Shown: positions 27,832-37,557, counted from the stretch's first letter. The stretch is 64,000 bases of DNA from CAWEHU01 sp963808965 (GCA_963808965.1 CAWEHU010000016.1:186001-250000); one strand, 5' to 3'. The notes: a model not told the origin generated them from the letters alone. Numbers and translations are program-made.

Positions 27832-30279
27832 TCAGAAGGTCTTGATGAACTCGATCAACGCGCGCTTGTCGTCGTCGCTCAACGGCTTCTCCTCGTTCTG
27901 AAACGTGGTGCCGAAATAGTGGCCGCGGTTGACCACGAAGTCGGGGCACTTGTTCAGTGCGAGCAAAGTGGGCGTAAGGTTCGAGAAGGTCTGCTTGATC
28001 TGATCGTTCGAGGGATTCTCGGGCAGGGCCGCCAAATCGTGCTTCACTTTCACCAGCAGGCGAAGCACGTTGGCGACGTGCTTCGTTCGCGCCACGAGGC
28101 CGCCGCCCTCCGGCAATGGCTGGATATTCGCGAGCAGATTGACCGGGATGCCGGACGGGATCGGTCCGATGGTGATACCGCCATCGGCGTCAAACAGCTT
28201 CGGCATGAGCGAATGCAAGGGTCCCTTCAGCGGGCGCAGCGTGCTCGGCACGAATCCGGCGGGGATTCGGATCCAGCTCACCGCATCGGTGCGGTCGATC
28301 CAGCCCGGCACCGCGTCTCCGAGCACCTTGTCCTTGCCTCGCTTCTCCGGCCAGAGCAGTTGCTCAATCGAGGCATTGAATACCCGCATGCGGGCGTCCA
28401 CTGACGGGTCCTGCTCGAATGGGCCGAGAGCGTTGTTCAACAGGAACGGTGCGGTGGACCACACGCTGATAAGCGATGGCGGGCGGGTATAGCCGCGGCC
28501 GCCGGCGGGCATCTTGTACGTTCCCGGCTTCCCGGTGAACGGATCGTGTACCGTGATCGTGCCGACCGAAGGCAGCGCTTTATACGATTGCGAGGAGAAA
28601 TTATCCCAAATATTGTTGGCGAGGGCGTTGGTGGCCAGCGGGCTGCAAGCATTCGTTTGTAGCAGCGTGACCGGTACCCGGGCTTCGGTCGAGAGAAAGT
28701 TGCCGTCGAGGAAATCGGGCGCGTGTACGATGTCGCGCATTTGCCGCTTGTAATCGTCGGTCTTGGTCCAGGCCCAGTATTTGTTCCAGCACGTCATGTA
28801 GCCCGGACCGGCGCACCCGGCCGGATCGAGACCGACCGCTGGCTTCGGCGCCTTGCTGGAATGGCAGCGGGCGCAGGTCTCGGCGAACACCGTCTTGCCG
28901 CGATCCAGCACCGCCTCATCCGTCGTGAGATAGCGGTCTCCGCCCGGTGCGTCTTTCAGATAATCCGGCTGCGCCGCTTTCATGAAGAATTGCGCCATCG
29001 ACGGCGTTCCCGCCTCGGTCGCCCGCCAGTAGCTTGAATTCTTCTCGGCGGAGGCGATCGTAATGGGCGAGATCGGCTTACCCCCGGCGATCGCGTTGAA
29101 GTGCAGCAGCCATTCCTCGCTGAACAGGCCGATATTGATATACACCCGGTTCAGCGCGCCGAGCACACCGACCGAGTCGGACGCATCCTTCAGGACGTGC
29201 GTCGTCCAGACCGTGTTCGGCTTGCTGAAATACTGCGTAAACGGCCCGCTCGGCACATAGTCGTTGAACTGTTTGTTGTTGAGCTCGCCGCCGGCCAGCG
29301 TCTCCCGGCCCCAGCGGCGCGCGATGTCGAGCCGCGGGCCTAGGTTGTAGATCGCATTCATCGTGCGCGGGTTGTTGATATTGTCGGTCGAAACCAGCGA
29401 CGTGTCCATCGCGCCCGGACGATAGGTGTGCACGAGCTGGAACATGAAGTTGTCCCGCCGCGCGCTGTAGACGAACAGCCGGTCGACCCACATGTATTGC
29501 GCGCCGACGCTCGAACTGAGATCGGCCCATTGCGGGTTGGCCGGGTCCGCCGGGGGATAAATCGGGCTCGGTCCCACATGGCAGAACCCGCAGGACATGC
29601 CCACGCGATAGGGCCGGACCAGCTTGCGGTCGTTGTAGTAGTCGGGATCGTTGAAATAGCGGTCGGCGTCCCAACGCTGCTTCGCCGCGTCGTCGAAAGC
29701 CGGGTTGGGAAATAGCCGGAGCCCGACGATGCCCGAGGCATAACCATAATAGGAGCCCACCGGCACCGTCTTGCCGCGCGCGCCGATCGCGACGCCCGGA
29801 TACTTCGCCTCGTTCTCGAACGGATCGGCGGGGCAGTCCGGGCGGCGAACATCGAGCATCAGGCCGAAGCGGTCCGGATCGGCCTCTTTCGGCGGGTCGA
29901 AGCAGGGCTCGTTGACGAGTCCGAGATAGCTCCAACGCTTTGTGCGGTCGACCGGCTGTTTCGGATCATAGGCAATGATCTTCAGCAGGTCGAAGGCACC
30001 GAAGGTGGAGGCGGTCATCCCGTCCCAGAACCGGTCGTCGCCGCCGGTCCAGACCACCCACATATTGCGGCCCTTGACCTCGTCCTCGGTCAGCTGAAGG
30101 CCGCGGTCCATGTCGTGGAAATAGTCCTCATCCGCCATCGGAAACGATTCGGGAGCGCGGCCAGCGCTGCGCGCTTCGTCCTGCACGCGACCGGAAGTGG
30201 GAGCGTCGCCGAAGCCCGCCAGCAGCATGACGCAGCCCAGGAGCGCCGCCCTCGTCGCCAGCCAGCGGTATCGCGCCAT
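27832..30279 (-). CDS. Large exported diheme cytochrome c
   Basis: An 815-residue protein with two c-type haem sites: CGFCH (residues 230-234) and CARCH (469-473). The signal peptide covers about the first 25 residues (WLATRAALLGCVMLLAGFG), so it acts in the periplasm. Between the haems are YNLGPRLDIARRWGRETLAGG and long unassigned regions. The C-terminal part holds RPPSLISVWSTAPFLLNNALG, a sequence common in large cytochromes of the CcP/MauG neighbourhood. A strong AGGAGAATCC precedes the ATG. It is the middle gene of the patatin-cytochrome-GMC operon. The size is unusual for a diheme protein, and no specific enzyme is identified. Confidence 0.86.
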   Translation of the reverse strand: MARYRWLATRAALLGCVMLLAGFGDAPTSGRVQDEARSAGRAPESFPMADEDYFHDMDRGLQLTEDEVKGRNMWVVWTGGDDRFWDGMTASTFGAFDLLKIIAYDPKQPVDRTKRWSYLGLVNEPCFDPPKEADPDRFGLMLDVRRPDCPADPFENEAKYPGVAIGARGKTVPVGSYYGYASGIVGLRLFPNPAFDDAAKQRWDADRYFNDPDYYNDRKLVRPYRVGMSCGFCHVGPSPIYPPADPANPQWADLSSSVGAQYMWVDRLFVYSARRDNFMFQLVHTYRPGAMDTSLVSTDNINNPRTMNAIYNLGPRLDIARRWGRETLAGGELNNKQFNDYVPSGPFTQYFSKPNTVWTTHVLKDASDSVGVLGALNRVYINIGLFSEEWLLHFNAIAGGKPISPITIASAEKNSSYWRATEAGTPSMAQFFMKAAQPDYLKDAPGGDRYLTTDEAVLDRGKTVFAETCARCHSSKAPKPAVGLDPAGCAGPGYMTCWNKYWAWTKTDDYKRQMRDIVHAPDFLDGNFLSTEARVPVTLLQTNACSPLATNALANNIWDNFSSQSYKALPSVGTITVHDPFTGKPGTYKMPAGGRGYTRPPSLISVWSTAPFLLNNALGPFEQDPSVDARMRVFNASIEQLLWPEKRGKDKVLGDAVPGWIDRTDAVSWIRIPAGFVPSTLRPLKGPLHSLMPKLFDADGGITIGPIPSGIPVNLLANIQPLPEGGGLVARTKHVANVLRLLVKVKHDLAALPENPSNDQIKQTFSNLTPTLLALNKCPDFVVNRGHYFGTTFQNEEKPLSDDDKRALIEFIKTF

Positions 30280-30352
30280 CGGATTCTCCTCTTCCTCCAG
30301 GCCACGATACGTGGCAACCGGCCCGCAGCGAAGATATCGCCGCGGCGTCACG

Positions 30353-32050
30353 CTATGTCAGCTTCGCTTTCTCGAGATACGCCTTCATCGCGCCGATGGC
30401 GTAATCAGCGACGTGCCGCTGAGTCGCGTGCGCGGCGACCCAGCCGAGCGCCGCCTGCATGAAGTCGCTCGAGAGCTCCAGCTCGAAAATGGCGCTGAAC
30501 CGCGCCTCGATCCCGTTGCGATAGTGCTCCGGATCGAGTTTCCCGGCCGGCCAAGGGTCCAGCGCCTTGGACACCGCCGCGCTGTCGAGGAGTGGCACGA
30601 TCGGAAGCAGCTCCTCCGGGTCGCTGGTGCGAAACCGCGCCCGCTGGTCGGCGGTCCAGTTATTGAACAGCGGATTCGCCCCGCTGAGTACAAACTCCTC
30701 GCGCAGAAACTTCTGACAGTTCGCCCGGCCCAGCAGGTAGTCAAATCGCATGAACGCCGGGCAGGCAAAACCGATGAATGCCCCCACGCCGCCACTCGCG
30801 ATCGCATCTCCGCCGGTCAGCTCGCCGCGTGCCGGCGAGAGCATGAACCGGCTGAACACGTTGGGATCCGTCGCCATGAGAAGGTCGGCGGAATCGTAGC
30901 GGGTCTGCTGTGTCAGCGTGGTGACGATCGCTCCGAGTTCGCTCGGGAAGGGGGCCTGACCTTGCGGCCCGAGTGCGGCGCGGCCGGCGAAGGGATCGAT
31001 CAGCCAGACGGCGCGATTCGCCTTCGCGGGATCGCGCGGATTGCGGTTAAGCAAGCCAGCGAGCGCCGCGCGGGCCAGCGCGATCGGCTCGTTGTCGGTC
31101 GCCCCGCCATCGACGGCGAGGAAGTCCCAGTTATCCGGCACGTCGGCCGCGCCGGAAGGGACCATCGAGTTCCAATCCGGCACGCGCACGATATAGGTGG
31201 TGGCACTCCCTGGCCCGGACGGATAAGCCACGACGCGATAGCGATAATGGTCGGTCGGCCGGGTCAGCGCGCGCGCCGGAAAGCCCGCCGGAAACGCCGC
31301 GGTAGCCCGCGCGAACTGGCTGAACTCGTCCCAGCTGGTCGCCTGCGGCAAATGCTCGGCGCCAAAACAGAGGGTCTGCTCGTCCGGTCTCGGGTCGCCG
31401 AGTTGTTGGCCGGGGTAGACGAAGGCGAATCGTGCGTAATCCGCGTGGTCGACGTAGGTCTGGCCGAGCTTGTTGCCGAGATCGGTGAGATACGGCACGC
31501 CGCGCAGGCTGGTCACGGTCAATATCGCACGCAGCGGGGCTGCTACCCACGGGCGCGCGCGCGAGGCGCCGGGAGAGAAAGCGACGATCTGCGCCGCGCC
31601 GTCGTCGATCGCGGCTCCGTTCAGCAGCGACTTCACGTTGCCTTTCACGTCGGAGGGATCGAGGAAGCGATCGAGCCGCAGCGTGTTGATCCACACGTCG
31701 TAGAATGGGTTCCCGGTATGCTGGGCGCTCGCCGGCGTGGCCTGTTCCACATGCGGAAAGTCATAGGCGAGCGCCCGGGCGGCGATGGCGGCATTGACGC
31801 CGCCGCCGGAGGTCCCGGTGATAAGCTTCAGAACGACATCATGCCGCGGTCCGTCACCGCGCGCCTTCGCCGCCGTGAAGCAGTCGAGCGCCTCGATGAG
31901 GAAATCCACCGCGCCCGCCGTGTAAGCACCGGCCGATACGGTTCCACCGAGCACCAGCGCGAACTCGAAGGTGCCATCCGGCACGGTCGGAGCGTCGATG
32001 AACCACCGGTTGATCTCCGCTTCGCCGGGCGGATTCCTGTTGAACGGCAT
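30353..32050 (-). CDS. Patatin-like phospholipase
   Basis: A 565-residue patatin-like acyl hydrolase. The oxyanion motif is LGGTVSAGAYTAGAVDFLIE near residue 35. The nucleophile elbow is ITGTSGGGVNAAIAA with Ser near residue 78. The catalytic Asp is in VDGGATDNEP (Asp314), completing the Ser-Asp dyad. No signal peptide; it may act at the inner membrane. The ATG at 32050 is chosen over an in-frame TTG nine bases upstream because AGG sits at better spacing. First gene of a minus-strand operon with the diheme cytochrome and the GMC enzyme. It probably releases fatty acids or acts on another ester. Confidence 0.89.
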   Translation of the reverse strand: MPFNRNPPGEAEINRWFIDAPTVPDGTFEFALVLGGTVSAGAYTAGAVDFLIEALDCFTAAKARGDGPRHDVVLKLITGTSGGGVNAAIAARALAYDFPHVEQATPASAQHTGNPFYDVWINTLRLDRFLDPSDVKGNVKSLLNGAAIDDGAAQIVAFSPGASRARPWVAAPLRAILTVTSLRGVPYLTDLGNKLGQTYVDHADYARFAFVYPGQQLGDPRPDEQTLCFGAEHLPQATSWDEFSQFARATAAFPAGFPARALTRPTDHYRYRVVAYPSGPGSATTYIVRVPDWNSMVPSGAADVPDNWDFLAVDGGATDNEPIALARAALAGLLNRNPRDPAKANRAVWLIDPFAGRAALGPQGQAPFPSELGAIVTTLTQQTRYDSADLLMATDPNVFSRFMLSPARGELTGGDAIASGGVGAFIGFACPAFMRFDYLLGRANCQKFLREEFVLSGANPLFNNWTADQRARFRTSDPEELLPIVPLLDSAAVSKALDPWPAGKLDPEHYRNGIEARFSAIFELELSSDFMQAALGWVAAHATQRHVADYAIGAMKAYLEKAKLT

Positions 32051-32149
32051 GTCAGACAACCTCGCTCATGCACGACCCGACGCGAGGCTAGCTCGTTTCG
32101 CATACGATTGCGAATAGTTTCGGACGGGCTCCGGCCGGATGAGGCCGCG

Positions 32150-34022
32150 TCAAGCCGCGGCGGCTGCCTGCAATGCCTCCTCGGCGGCGAGCCACGCTGC
32201 TTCGGCGGCCTCGGTCTCGCGCCGGATCGCCGCCAGGCGTGCATTCGCCGAGGCAACGTCGCCGGCGCGGCCGGGCGCGTAGAGCGCCGGATTCTGCGAG
32301 CCGCGCCTCGATCCGCGCCTGCTCCTCAGCGAGCTTCGCGATGCGTGCCTCGGCATCCTTCGCCTGCTTCCTGAGCGGCGCCAGCGCAGCGCGCGCCTCC
32401 GCCCGTTCGCGCCGCTCCTCGCGCCGGCTCGCGCCGGCTTCCGGCTTCAGGGCAGGTCGCGATCTTTCGGCGAGCAGGCCGCGGTAATCGTCGAGATCGC
32501 CCTCGAACGGCCGCACCGTGCCGTCCGCCACCAGCCAGAGCCGGTCGGCGATGAGCTCGACCAAATGCGGGTCATGCGTGATGAGCAGGACCGCGCCCTC
32601 GAAATCCGCCAGCGCCTTCACCAGCGCCTCGCGGGCGTCGATATCGAGATGGTTGGTCGGCTCGTCGAGAATGAGCAGTTGCGGTGCATCGCGCGTCGCT
32701 AGCGCGAGCAGCAGCCGAGCTTTCTCGCCCCCGGACAGATTGGCGATCTTCGTCTCCGCGCGGTCCGCATCCAGTCCGAAGCGGGCGAGCTGCGCGCGAA
32801 GCTGCGGCGGTCCCGCCTTCGGCAGCGCCCGTGCCATGTGATCCAGCGGCGTTTCATTCAGCGCGAGCTCGTCCGTCTGGTGCTGCGCGAAGTAGCCGAC
32901 CCGCAGCTTCGGGCCGCGCCGGATCTCGCCCGACAGCGGCTCGAGCCTGCCAGCCAGAAGCTTCGCGAGCGTGGACTTCCCGTTGCCGTTGGCGCCGAGC
33001 AGCGCGACCCGGTCGTCCATGTCGATCGTCAGCGACAACCCGCGCAGCACCGGCTGGCCGTCGTACCCGGCCGAGGCGCGTTCGAGCGCCAGGATCGGCG
33101 GCGCGATTCGGGCCGGCTCCGGGAAGGCGAAGCGGGTGGGAGCGTCTTCCACCACGGCCTCGATCTGCGGCAGCCGCTGCAATGCCTTGATGCGTGCCTG
33201 CGCCTGTCTTGCCTTGCTCGCCTTGTAGCGAAAGCGGTCGATGAAGGACTGAATGTGTGCCCGCTCGCGCGCCACCGCCTCGGCTGCGCGCGTCTGCTGC
33301 AAGGCGCGTTCGGTGCGGATACGCACGAACTCCTCGAAGCCGCCCGGCGTGAGGCTCAGCTTGCCCCGGTCCAGATGCGCGATGGCCTGCGGCACGCGAT
33401 CCAACAATCCCCGGTCGTGCGAGACGATGAGCATGGCGCCGGGAAAGCGGGCGAGCCATCCTTCGAGCCAGAGCGCGGCCTCCAGATCGAGATGATTGGT
33501 CGGCTCGTCGAGCAGGAGCAGGTCGGGGTTGGCGAACAGCGCCGTGGCGAGCGCCACCCGCATCCGCCAGCCGCCGGAGAATGACGACACCGACCGGGCT
33601 TGCGCGCGCTCATCGAACCCGAGGCCGGCGAGGATCGTGGCGGCACGTGCGGGGGCTGCGTCGGCGCCGATCGCCCGTAGCCGCTCGTGGATCTCGGCCA
33701 GCCGATGCGGATCGGCGGTGTCGGCCTCCGCTAACAGCGAGAGGCGCTCGGCGTCGCCCTCCAGCACGGTTTCGAGCAGGCTGGCCTCGCCGGACGGAGC
33801 CTCCTGCTTCACCTGCGCCACGCGGGCGCGTGCGGCCACCCGGATCTCCCCGCCATCGATCGGCAGATCGCCGCCGATCGCGCGCAGCAGCGTGGATTTG
33901 CCGGCGCCGTTCCGGCCGACCAGGCCGATGCGCCGCCCCGGTTCCACCGTGAGGTCGGCGCCGTCGAGCAGCGTGCGGCCGCCGAGGCGGATGATGAGGC
34001 CGGTGACGGTGAGCAGGCTCAT
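32150..34022 (-). CDS. ABC-F family ATPase (ribosome-associated type; one indel)
   Basis: A soluble twin-ATPase of the ABC-F family (Uup/YheS group), which acts on the ribosome and has no membrane domain. Domain 1: VGRNGAGKSTLL, SSFSGGWRMRVALA, LLLLDEPTNHLD. The inter-domain linker (RAHIQSFIDRFRYKASKARQ) follows. Domain 2: GANGNGKSTLAK, NLSGGEKARLLLA, LLILDEPTNHLD. The C-terminus is a charged coiled coil (AALAPLRKQAKDAEARIAKL). An extra base near 32299 shifts the last 50 residues; corrected, it is 623 residues and ends in an Ala tract. No indel in the ATP sites. Diverges from ndk over 100 bases. Confidence 0.92.
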
Positions 34023-34122
34023 GGGGGCGGATTTACGGCTCCTCGCGGCCGGGTGGTAGGGGTTGCCCCGTCCGGAGGCGTGATCTAAAGCCGCCGCGCA
34101 GCCCGATGCGAGGACCGACAGG

Positions 34123-34545
34123 ATGGCGACCGAGCGCACGCTTTCGATCATCAAGCCCGACGCCACCCGCCGCAATCTGACCGGCCGAATCAACGCGCTG
34201 TTCGAGCAGGCGGGGTTGCGGATCGTGGCGCAGAAACGCCTCCGCCTGACCCAATCGCAGGCCGAGGCGTTCTATGCGGTGCATCGCGAGCGGCCCTTCT
34301 TCCGCGACCTCGTCGCCTTCATGCTGACCGGTCCGGTTGTGGTCCAGGTGCTGGAAGGCGAGAACGCGGTCGCGCGCAATCGCGAGATCATGGGCGCGAC
34401 CGACCCGAAAAAGGCCGATCCCGGCACCATCCGCGCCGAGTTCGCCGAAAGCATCGAGGCGAACTCCGTGCATGGCTCGGACAGCGCCGAGAATGCCGCG
34501 ACGGAGATCGCCTTCTTCTTCGCCGACATCGAGATCGTGGGATAA
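34123..34545 (+). CDS. ndk: Nucleoside-diphosphate kinase
   Basis: A 140-residue NDK that transfers phosphate between nucleoside di- and triphosphates through a phospho-His. The active-site His117 is in NSVHGSDSAENA. Other signatures are TLSIIKPDATRRN at the N-terminus and AVARNREIMGATDPKKA. Length and sequence are normal. It starts a plus-strand series with the DoxX gene 12 bases later. Confidence 0.97.
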   Translation: MATERTLSIIKPDATRRNLTGRINALFEQAGLRIVAQKRLRLTQSQAEAFYAVHRERPFFRDLVAFMLTGPVVVQVLEGENAVARNREIMGATDPKKADPGTIRAEFAESIEANSVHGSDSAENAATEIAFFFADIEIVG

Positions 34546-34557
34546 TCTGCGATCAGC

Positions 34558-34941
34558 ATGACCCGAGGCTCGGATCTCATCGCGCTGGCGGGCAGGATCT
34601 TGCTTAGCGCGATGTTCATCGACAGCGGCTGGGGCAAGATGATGGCTCCCAACGCGACCATCGCGACCTTCACGCATCTCGGCGTGCCGATTCCCCCGGT
34701 CGCGTATTTCGTTGCGGTGCTGGTGGAATTGGTCGGGGGCTTGTTGCTCCTGATCGGCTTCCGCGCTCGCTGGATGGCGCTGATCCTGGCGGCTTGGTGC
34801 GTCGCGACGGCGCTCATGGTGCATTACCACCCGGGAGACCGCGCCCAGATGCTCTACTTTTGGAAGAACATCGCGCTGACCGGCGGCTTTCTTCAGGTGG
34901 TTGCCTGGGGTGCAGGCCGCTGGAGCGTGGACCGGCGGTAG
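34558..34941 (+). CDS. DoxX family membrane protein
   Basis: A 127-residue inner-membrane protein with four hydrophobic helices. The start GRILLSAMFIDSGWGKMM and the central VAYFVAVLVELVGGLLLLIG are typical of DoxX proteins, which are linked to redox and oxidative-stress functions, often without a known reaction. The second-helix ELVGG motif and the HYHPGDRAQM loop are visible. It lies 12 bases after ndk and six bases before the PLP gene. Confidence 0.9.
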   Translation: MTRGSDLIALAGRILLSAMFIDSGWGKMMAPNATIATFTHLGVPIPPVAYFVAVLVELVGGLLLLIGFRARWMALILAAWCVATALMVHYHPGDRAQMLYFWKNIALTGGFLQVVAWGAGRWSVDRR

Positions 34942-34947
34942 TCGCGG

Positions 34948-36081
34948 GTGGCACTCCCGGACCCCGCCTACCTCGACCCTCGCACGGGCGAGACCTTTCC
35001 TCTGGATAGACCGCGCTGGTGCGGAGCCGATCACGCTCCGCTGCTGCTGACTCCGCTGCCCGGCATTGGTCGAGAGGACATCGACACAGGGACGCGCAGC
35101 CTATGGCGCTATGCCCCCGCCCTGCCGCTCCAGCCGGCTGATCGCATCAGCATGGGCGAGGGCTGCACGCCGCTGATCCCGCGCACCCTGCATGATGCGC
35201 CCGCGCTGCTCAAATGCGAATGGCTCATGCCGACCGGCAGCTTCAAGGACCGTGGCGCCAGCGTCATGCTGTCCCTGCTGCGCGCCCAAGGAATCGAAGC
35301 CGTGCTGGAGGACAGCTCCGGCAATGGCGGGGCGGCGGTCGCGGCGTACGCCGCGGCGGGCGGTATGCGCGCGACGATCATGGCGCCGGAGTCGACGAGT
35401 CCGGCCAAGACGTTGCAGATGCGGGCGCACGGGGCGGCGCTCGAGCTGGTGCCGGGAACGCGCCAGGATACGGCGGAGGCGGCGATCCGGCGCGCGGAAA
35501 GCGTGTTCTACGCCAGCCATAACTGGCACCCTTTCTTCCTCCAGGGCACCAAGACGCTCGCGTACGAGCTGTGGGAAGACCTCGGTTTTCGCGCCCCGGA
35601 CAATGTCATCGTGCCGTGCGGCGCGGGATCGAACGTGCTCGGTTGCGAGATCGGCTTCTCCGAACTGCTCCGCGCCGGTCAGATCGAGGACGCGCCGCGG
35701 ATCTTCGCCGCGCAGCCGGCGAACTGCGCCCCGATCGCGGCGCGCTTTCTCTCCGGGACAGGAGAACCGGAAGACATCACGATCAGCCCGACCATCGCCG
35801 AAGGAACCGCCATTGCGCGGCCGATCCGTGTCCGGGAGGTGCTGGGGGCCTTGCGCGAGACGGAGGGCGGCGCCGTGATGCTGAGCGAGTCCGAAATCGC
35901 GGAGGCAACGCTCGACCTCGCCCGCATGGGGCTGTTTGTCGAACCGACCGCGGCGCAGGTGGCGGGTGCGTTCGGGAAGCTGCTCGCCTCGGGGGCCGTC
36001 ACGCCGGAGCAGACCACGGTTCTGGTGCTGACCGGCGGGGGCCTGAAGGCGGCCGCCCGCATCGCCGAGCTGCTGGAGTAA
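34948..36081 (+). CDS. Threonine synthase-like PLP-dependent enzyme
   Basis: A 377-residue fold-type II PLP enzyme. The cofactor Lys100 is in PTGSFKDRGAS. Phosphate-binding GNGGAAVAAYAAAGG and GAGSNVLGCEIG follow, with TGGGLKAAA at the end. The N-terminal YLDPRTGETFPLD resembles the short zinc-ribbon-like leader of threonine synthases, but no cysteine cluster is seen. A pathway cannot be fixed; a threonine synthase-like lyase or dehydratase is most likely. It begins with GTG six bases after DoxX. The next gene, a DSD1-family enzyme, starts 10 bases later, so both may process a hydroxy amino acid. Confidence 0.84.
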   Translation: MALPDPAYLDPRTGETFPLDRPRWCGADHAPLLLTPLPGIGREDIDTGTRSLWRYAPALPLQPADRISMGEGCTPLIPRTLHDAPALLKCEWLMPTGSFKDRGASVMLSLLRAQGIEAVLEDSSGNGGAAVAAYAAAGGMRATIMAPESTSPAKTLQMRAHGAALELVPGTRQDTAEAAIRRAESVFYASHNWHPFFLQGTKTLAYELWEDLGFRAPDNVIVPCGAGSNVLGCEIGFSELLRAGQIEDAPRIFAAQPANCAPIAARFLSGTGEPEDITISPTIAEGTAIARPIRVREVLGALRETEGGAVMLSESEIAEATLDLARMGLFVEPTAAQVAGAFGKLLASGAVTPEQTTVLVLTGGGLKAAARIAELLE

Positions 36082-36091
36082 CCAGGCGCGC

Positions 36092-37190
36092 ATGAGACTC
36101 CAGGATTTGCCGACCCCGTGCCTCGGTACTGGACCGCACCGTTCTGCTCCGCAATCTCGACCGGATGGCGCGCGCGCTCGCCCGCCACGGCGTGCCGCTC
36201 CGGCCGCACATGAAAACCGCCAAATCGATCGAGGTGGCGCGCCTTGCGCTGACCGGACAGCCGGGCGGGATCACGGTCTCCACGCTCGCCGAGGCCGAGT
36301 ATTTCGCCGCCCATGGCATTCCCGACATCCTCTACGCTGTCGGCATCACGCCGCAGAAGCTGGATCAAGTGGCGAAGCTGAACGCGGCCGGCGGTGAGGT
36401 CATGGTTCTCACCGACGACCGGGACACCGCCGACGCGATCGCCGCGCACGCCGCCGCGTTCCGCGTGCTCATCGAAATCGACACCGGAGAGGGACGCGGC
36501 GGGCTCGCGCCGGGCGATCCGCTGCTGCTGGAGATCGCGGACCGGCTGGGTAGCCGTTTGGCCGGCGTGATGACCCATGCGGGCCATAGCTATGCCGCGC
36601 GCACTCCCGAGGAAATGGCGCGCATCGCCGAGGCCGAGCGCGCCGGCGCGATCGAGGCCGCCGAGCGGCTCCGCGCCGCCGGACACTCCGCGCCGATCGT
36701 TTCGGTAGGCAGCTCGCCGACCGCCGCTCACGCCCAGTCGCTCACGGGGGTCACCGAGGCGAGGGCCGGCGTCTACATGTTCGGTGATCTGTTCCAAGCC
36801 GAGATCGGAACGCACGAGCAGAACGACATCGCACTGACGGTGCTCGCGAGCGTGATCGGCCGCCGCCCCGGCCGGGTTCTGGTCGATGCGGGAGGGCTCG
36901 CGCTGTCGAAAGACCGCAGCACCGAGGCCGCGCCGAAGGATTACGGCTACGGTCTCGTGCTCGATGAGCTGGGACGCCCGGCATTCGGCGACACGATCGT
37001 GCGCCGGGCCTTCCAGGAACATGGCGTCATTCAGCTCGACCCTGGCGGCCACCCCGACCTTCCGGTGGGTGCCCGGCTCCGGATCGCGCCCAACCATGTC
37101 TGCATGACCGCGGCCGCGCATGACCGCTACTACGTCACCGACGGGACGGATGAGGTGGTGGCCGTCTGGACCCGCGTGAACGGCTGGTGA
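36092..37190 (+). CDS. DSD1-family (D-threonine aldolase-like) PLP enzyme (one indel)
   Basis: An alanine-racemase-fold PLP enzyme related to D-threonine aldolase and D-serine dehydratase. PLP binds Lys41 in RPHMKTAKSIEVAR. The C-terminal metal site is GGHPDLPVGARLRIAPNHVC, where His and Cys bind a divalent metal in family members. An extra G near 36127 breaks the N-terminus; without it the start reads LPTPCLVLDRTVLLRNLDRM. Corrected length 365. It follows a threonine synthase-like gene by 10 bases; together they may act on threonine-type amino acids of D and L form. The frame elsewhere is intact. Confidence 0.87.
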
Positions 37191-37317
37191 ACTATTTCCC
37201 TCGCCGGCCGCGCTCGCTCCTACTCGTCGGCTCGGCCAGGCAGCGACGGCGCGCCCTTTTGCTCTCCTGCATGAAGACGCGCAGAACCCCGTTGATCTTG
37301 GTCTGGTAGCCAGCTCC

Positions 37318-37557
37318 CTAATTCTTGAACCAATCGATCACTTCGTTATCGAGCCGAAGCGAAATCAGCTTCTTGCCCGAAGGAATGACCGCCGCTGCCC
37401 GCTCAACCCAGTCGTGGGGGATGTCGCTCCAATCGGCGTCCTGAGCGATGTCGCGCTCTAGCTGCTCCTCGGACTTACCACGGATGCGGGCCAAATCCGT
37501 CCGGCTCTCTCCCGCCGCCCGGAGCTTCTGCAGATCAGTCCTTGAAAACCTCGTCAT
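37318..37557 (-). CDS. brnA: BrnA-type antitoxin, cut short by in-frame TAG
   Basis: The antitoxin of a BrnT/BrnA module. The product is 79 residues, ending LISLRLDNEVIDWFKN. The family continues after DWFK with a conserved GxGYQTxINxVLR segment. Here this follows immediately in the same frame after a TAG stop (37318-37320): GAGYQTKINGVLRVFMQE, then a basic tail to a second stop at 37192. So a single stop codon removes the C-terminal DNA-binding or dimerisation part. The cause may be a base substitution, a sequence error, or a real mutation. Its start lies 23 bases inside brnT, the normal overlap for this pair. Whether the short form still neutralises BrnT is unknown. Confidence 0.87.
   Translation of the reverse strand: MTRFSRTDLQKLRAAGESRTDLARIRGKSEEQLERDIAQDADWSDIPHDWVERAAAVIPSGKKLISLRLDNEVIDWFKN

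Noticed and set aside
30197..32374. A 725-codon open frame on the plus strand across patatin and ABC-F genes
   Set aside because: It is a shadow of two well-supported minus-strand genes and has no family motifs.
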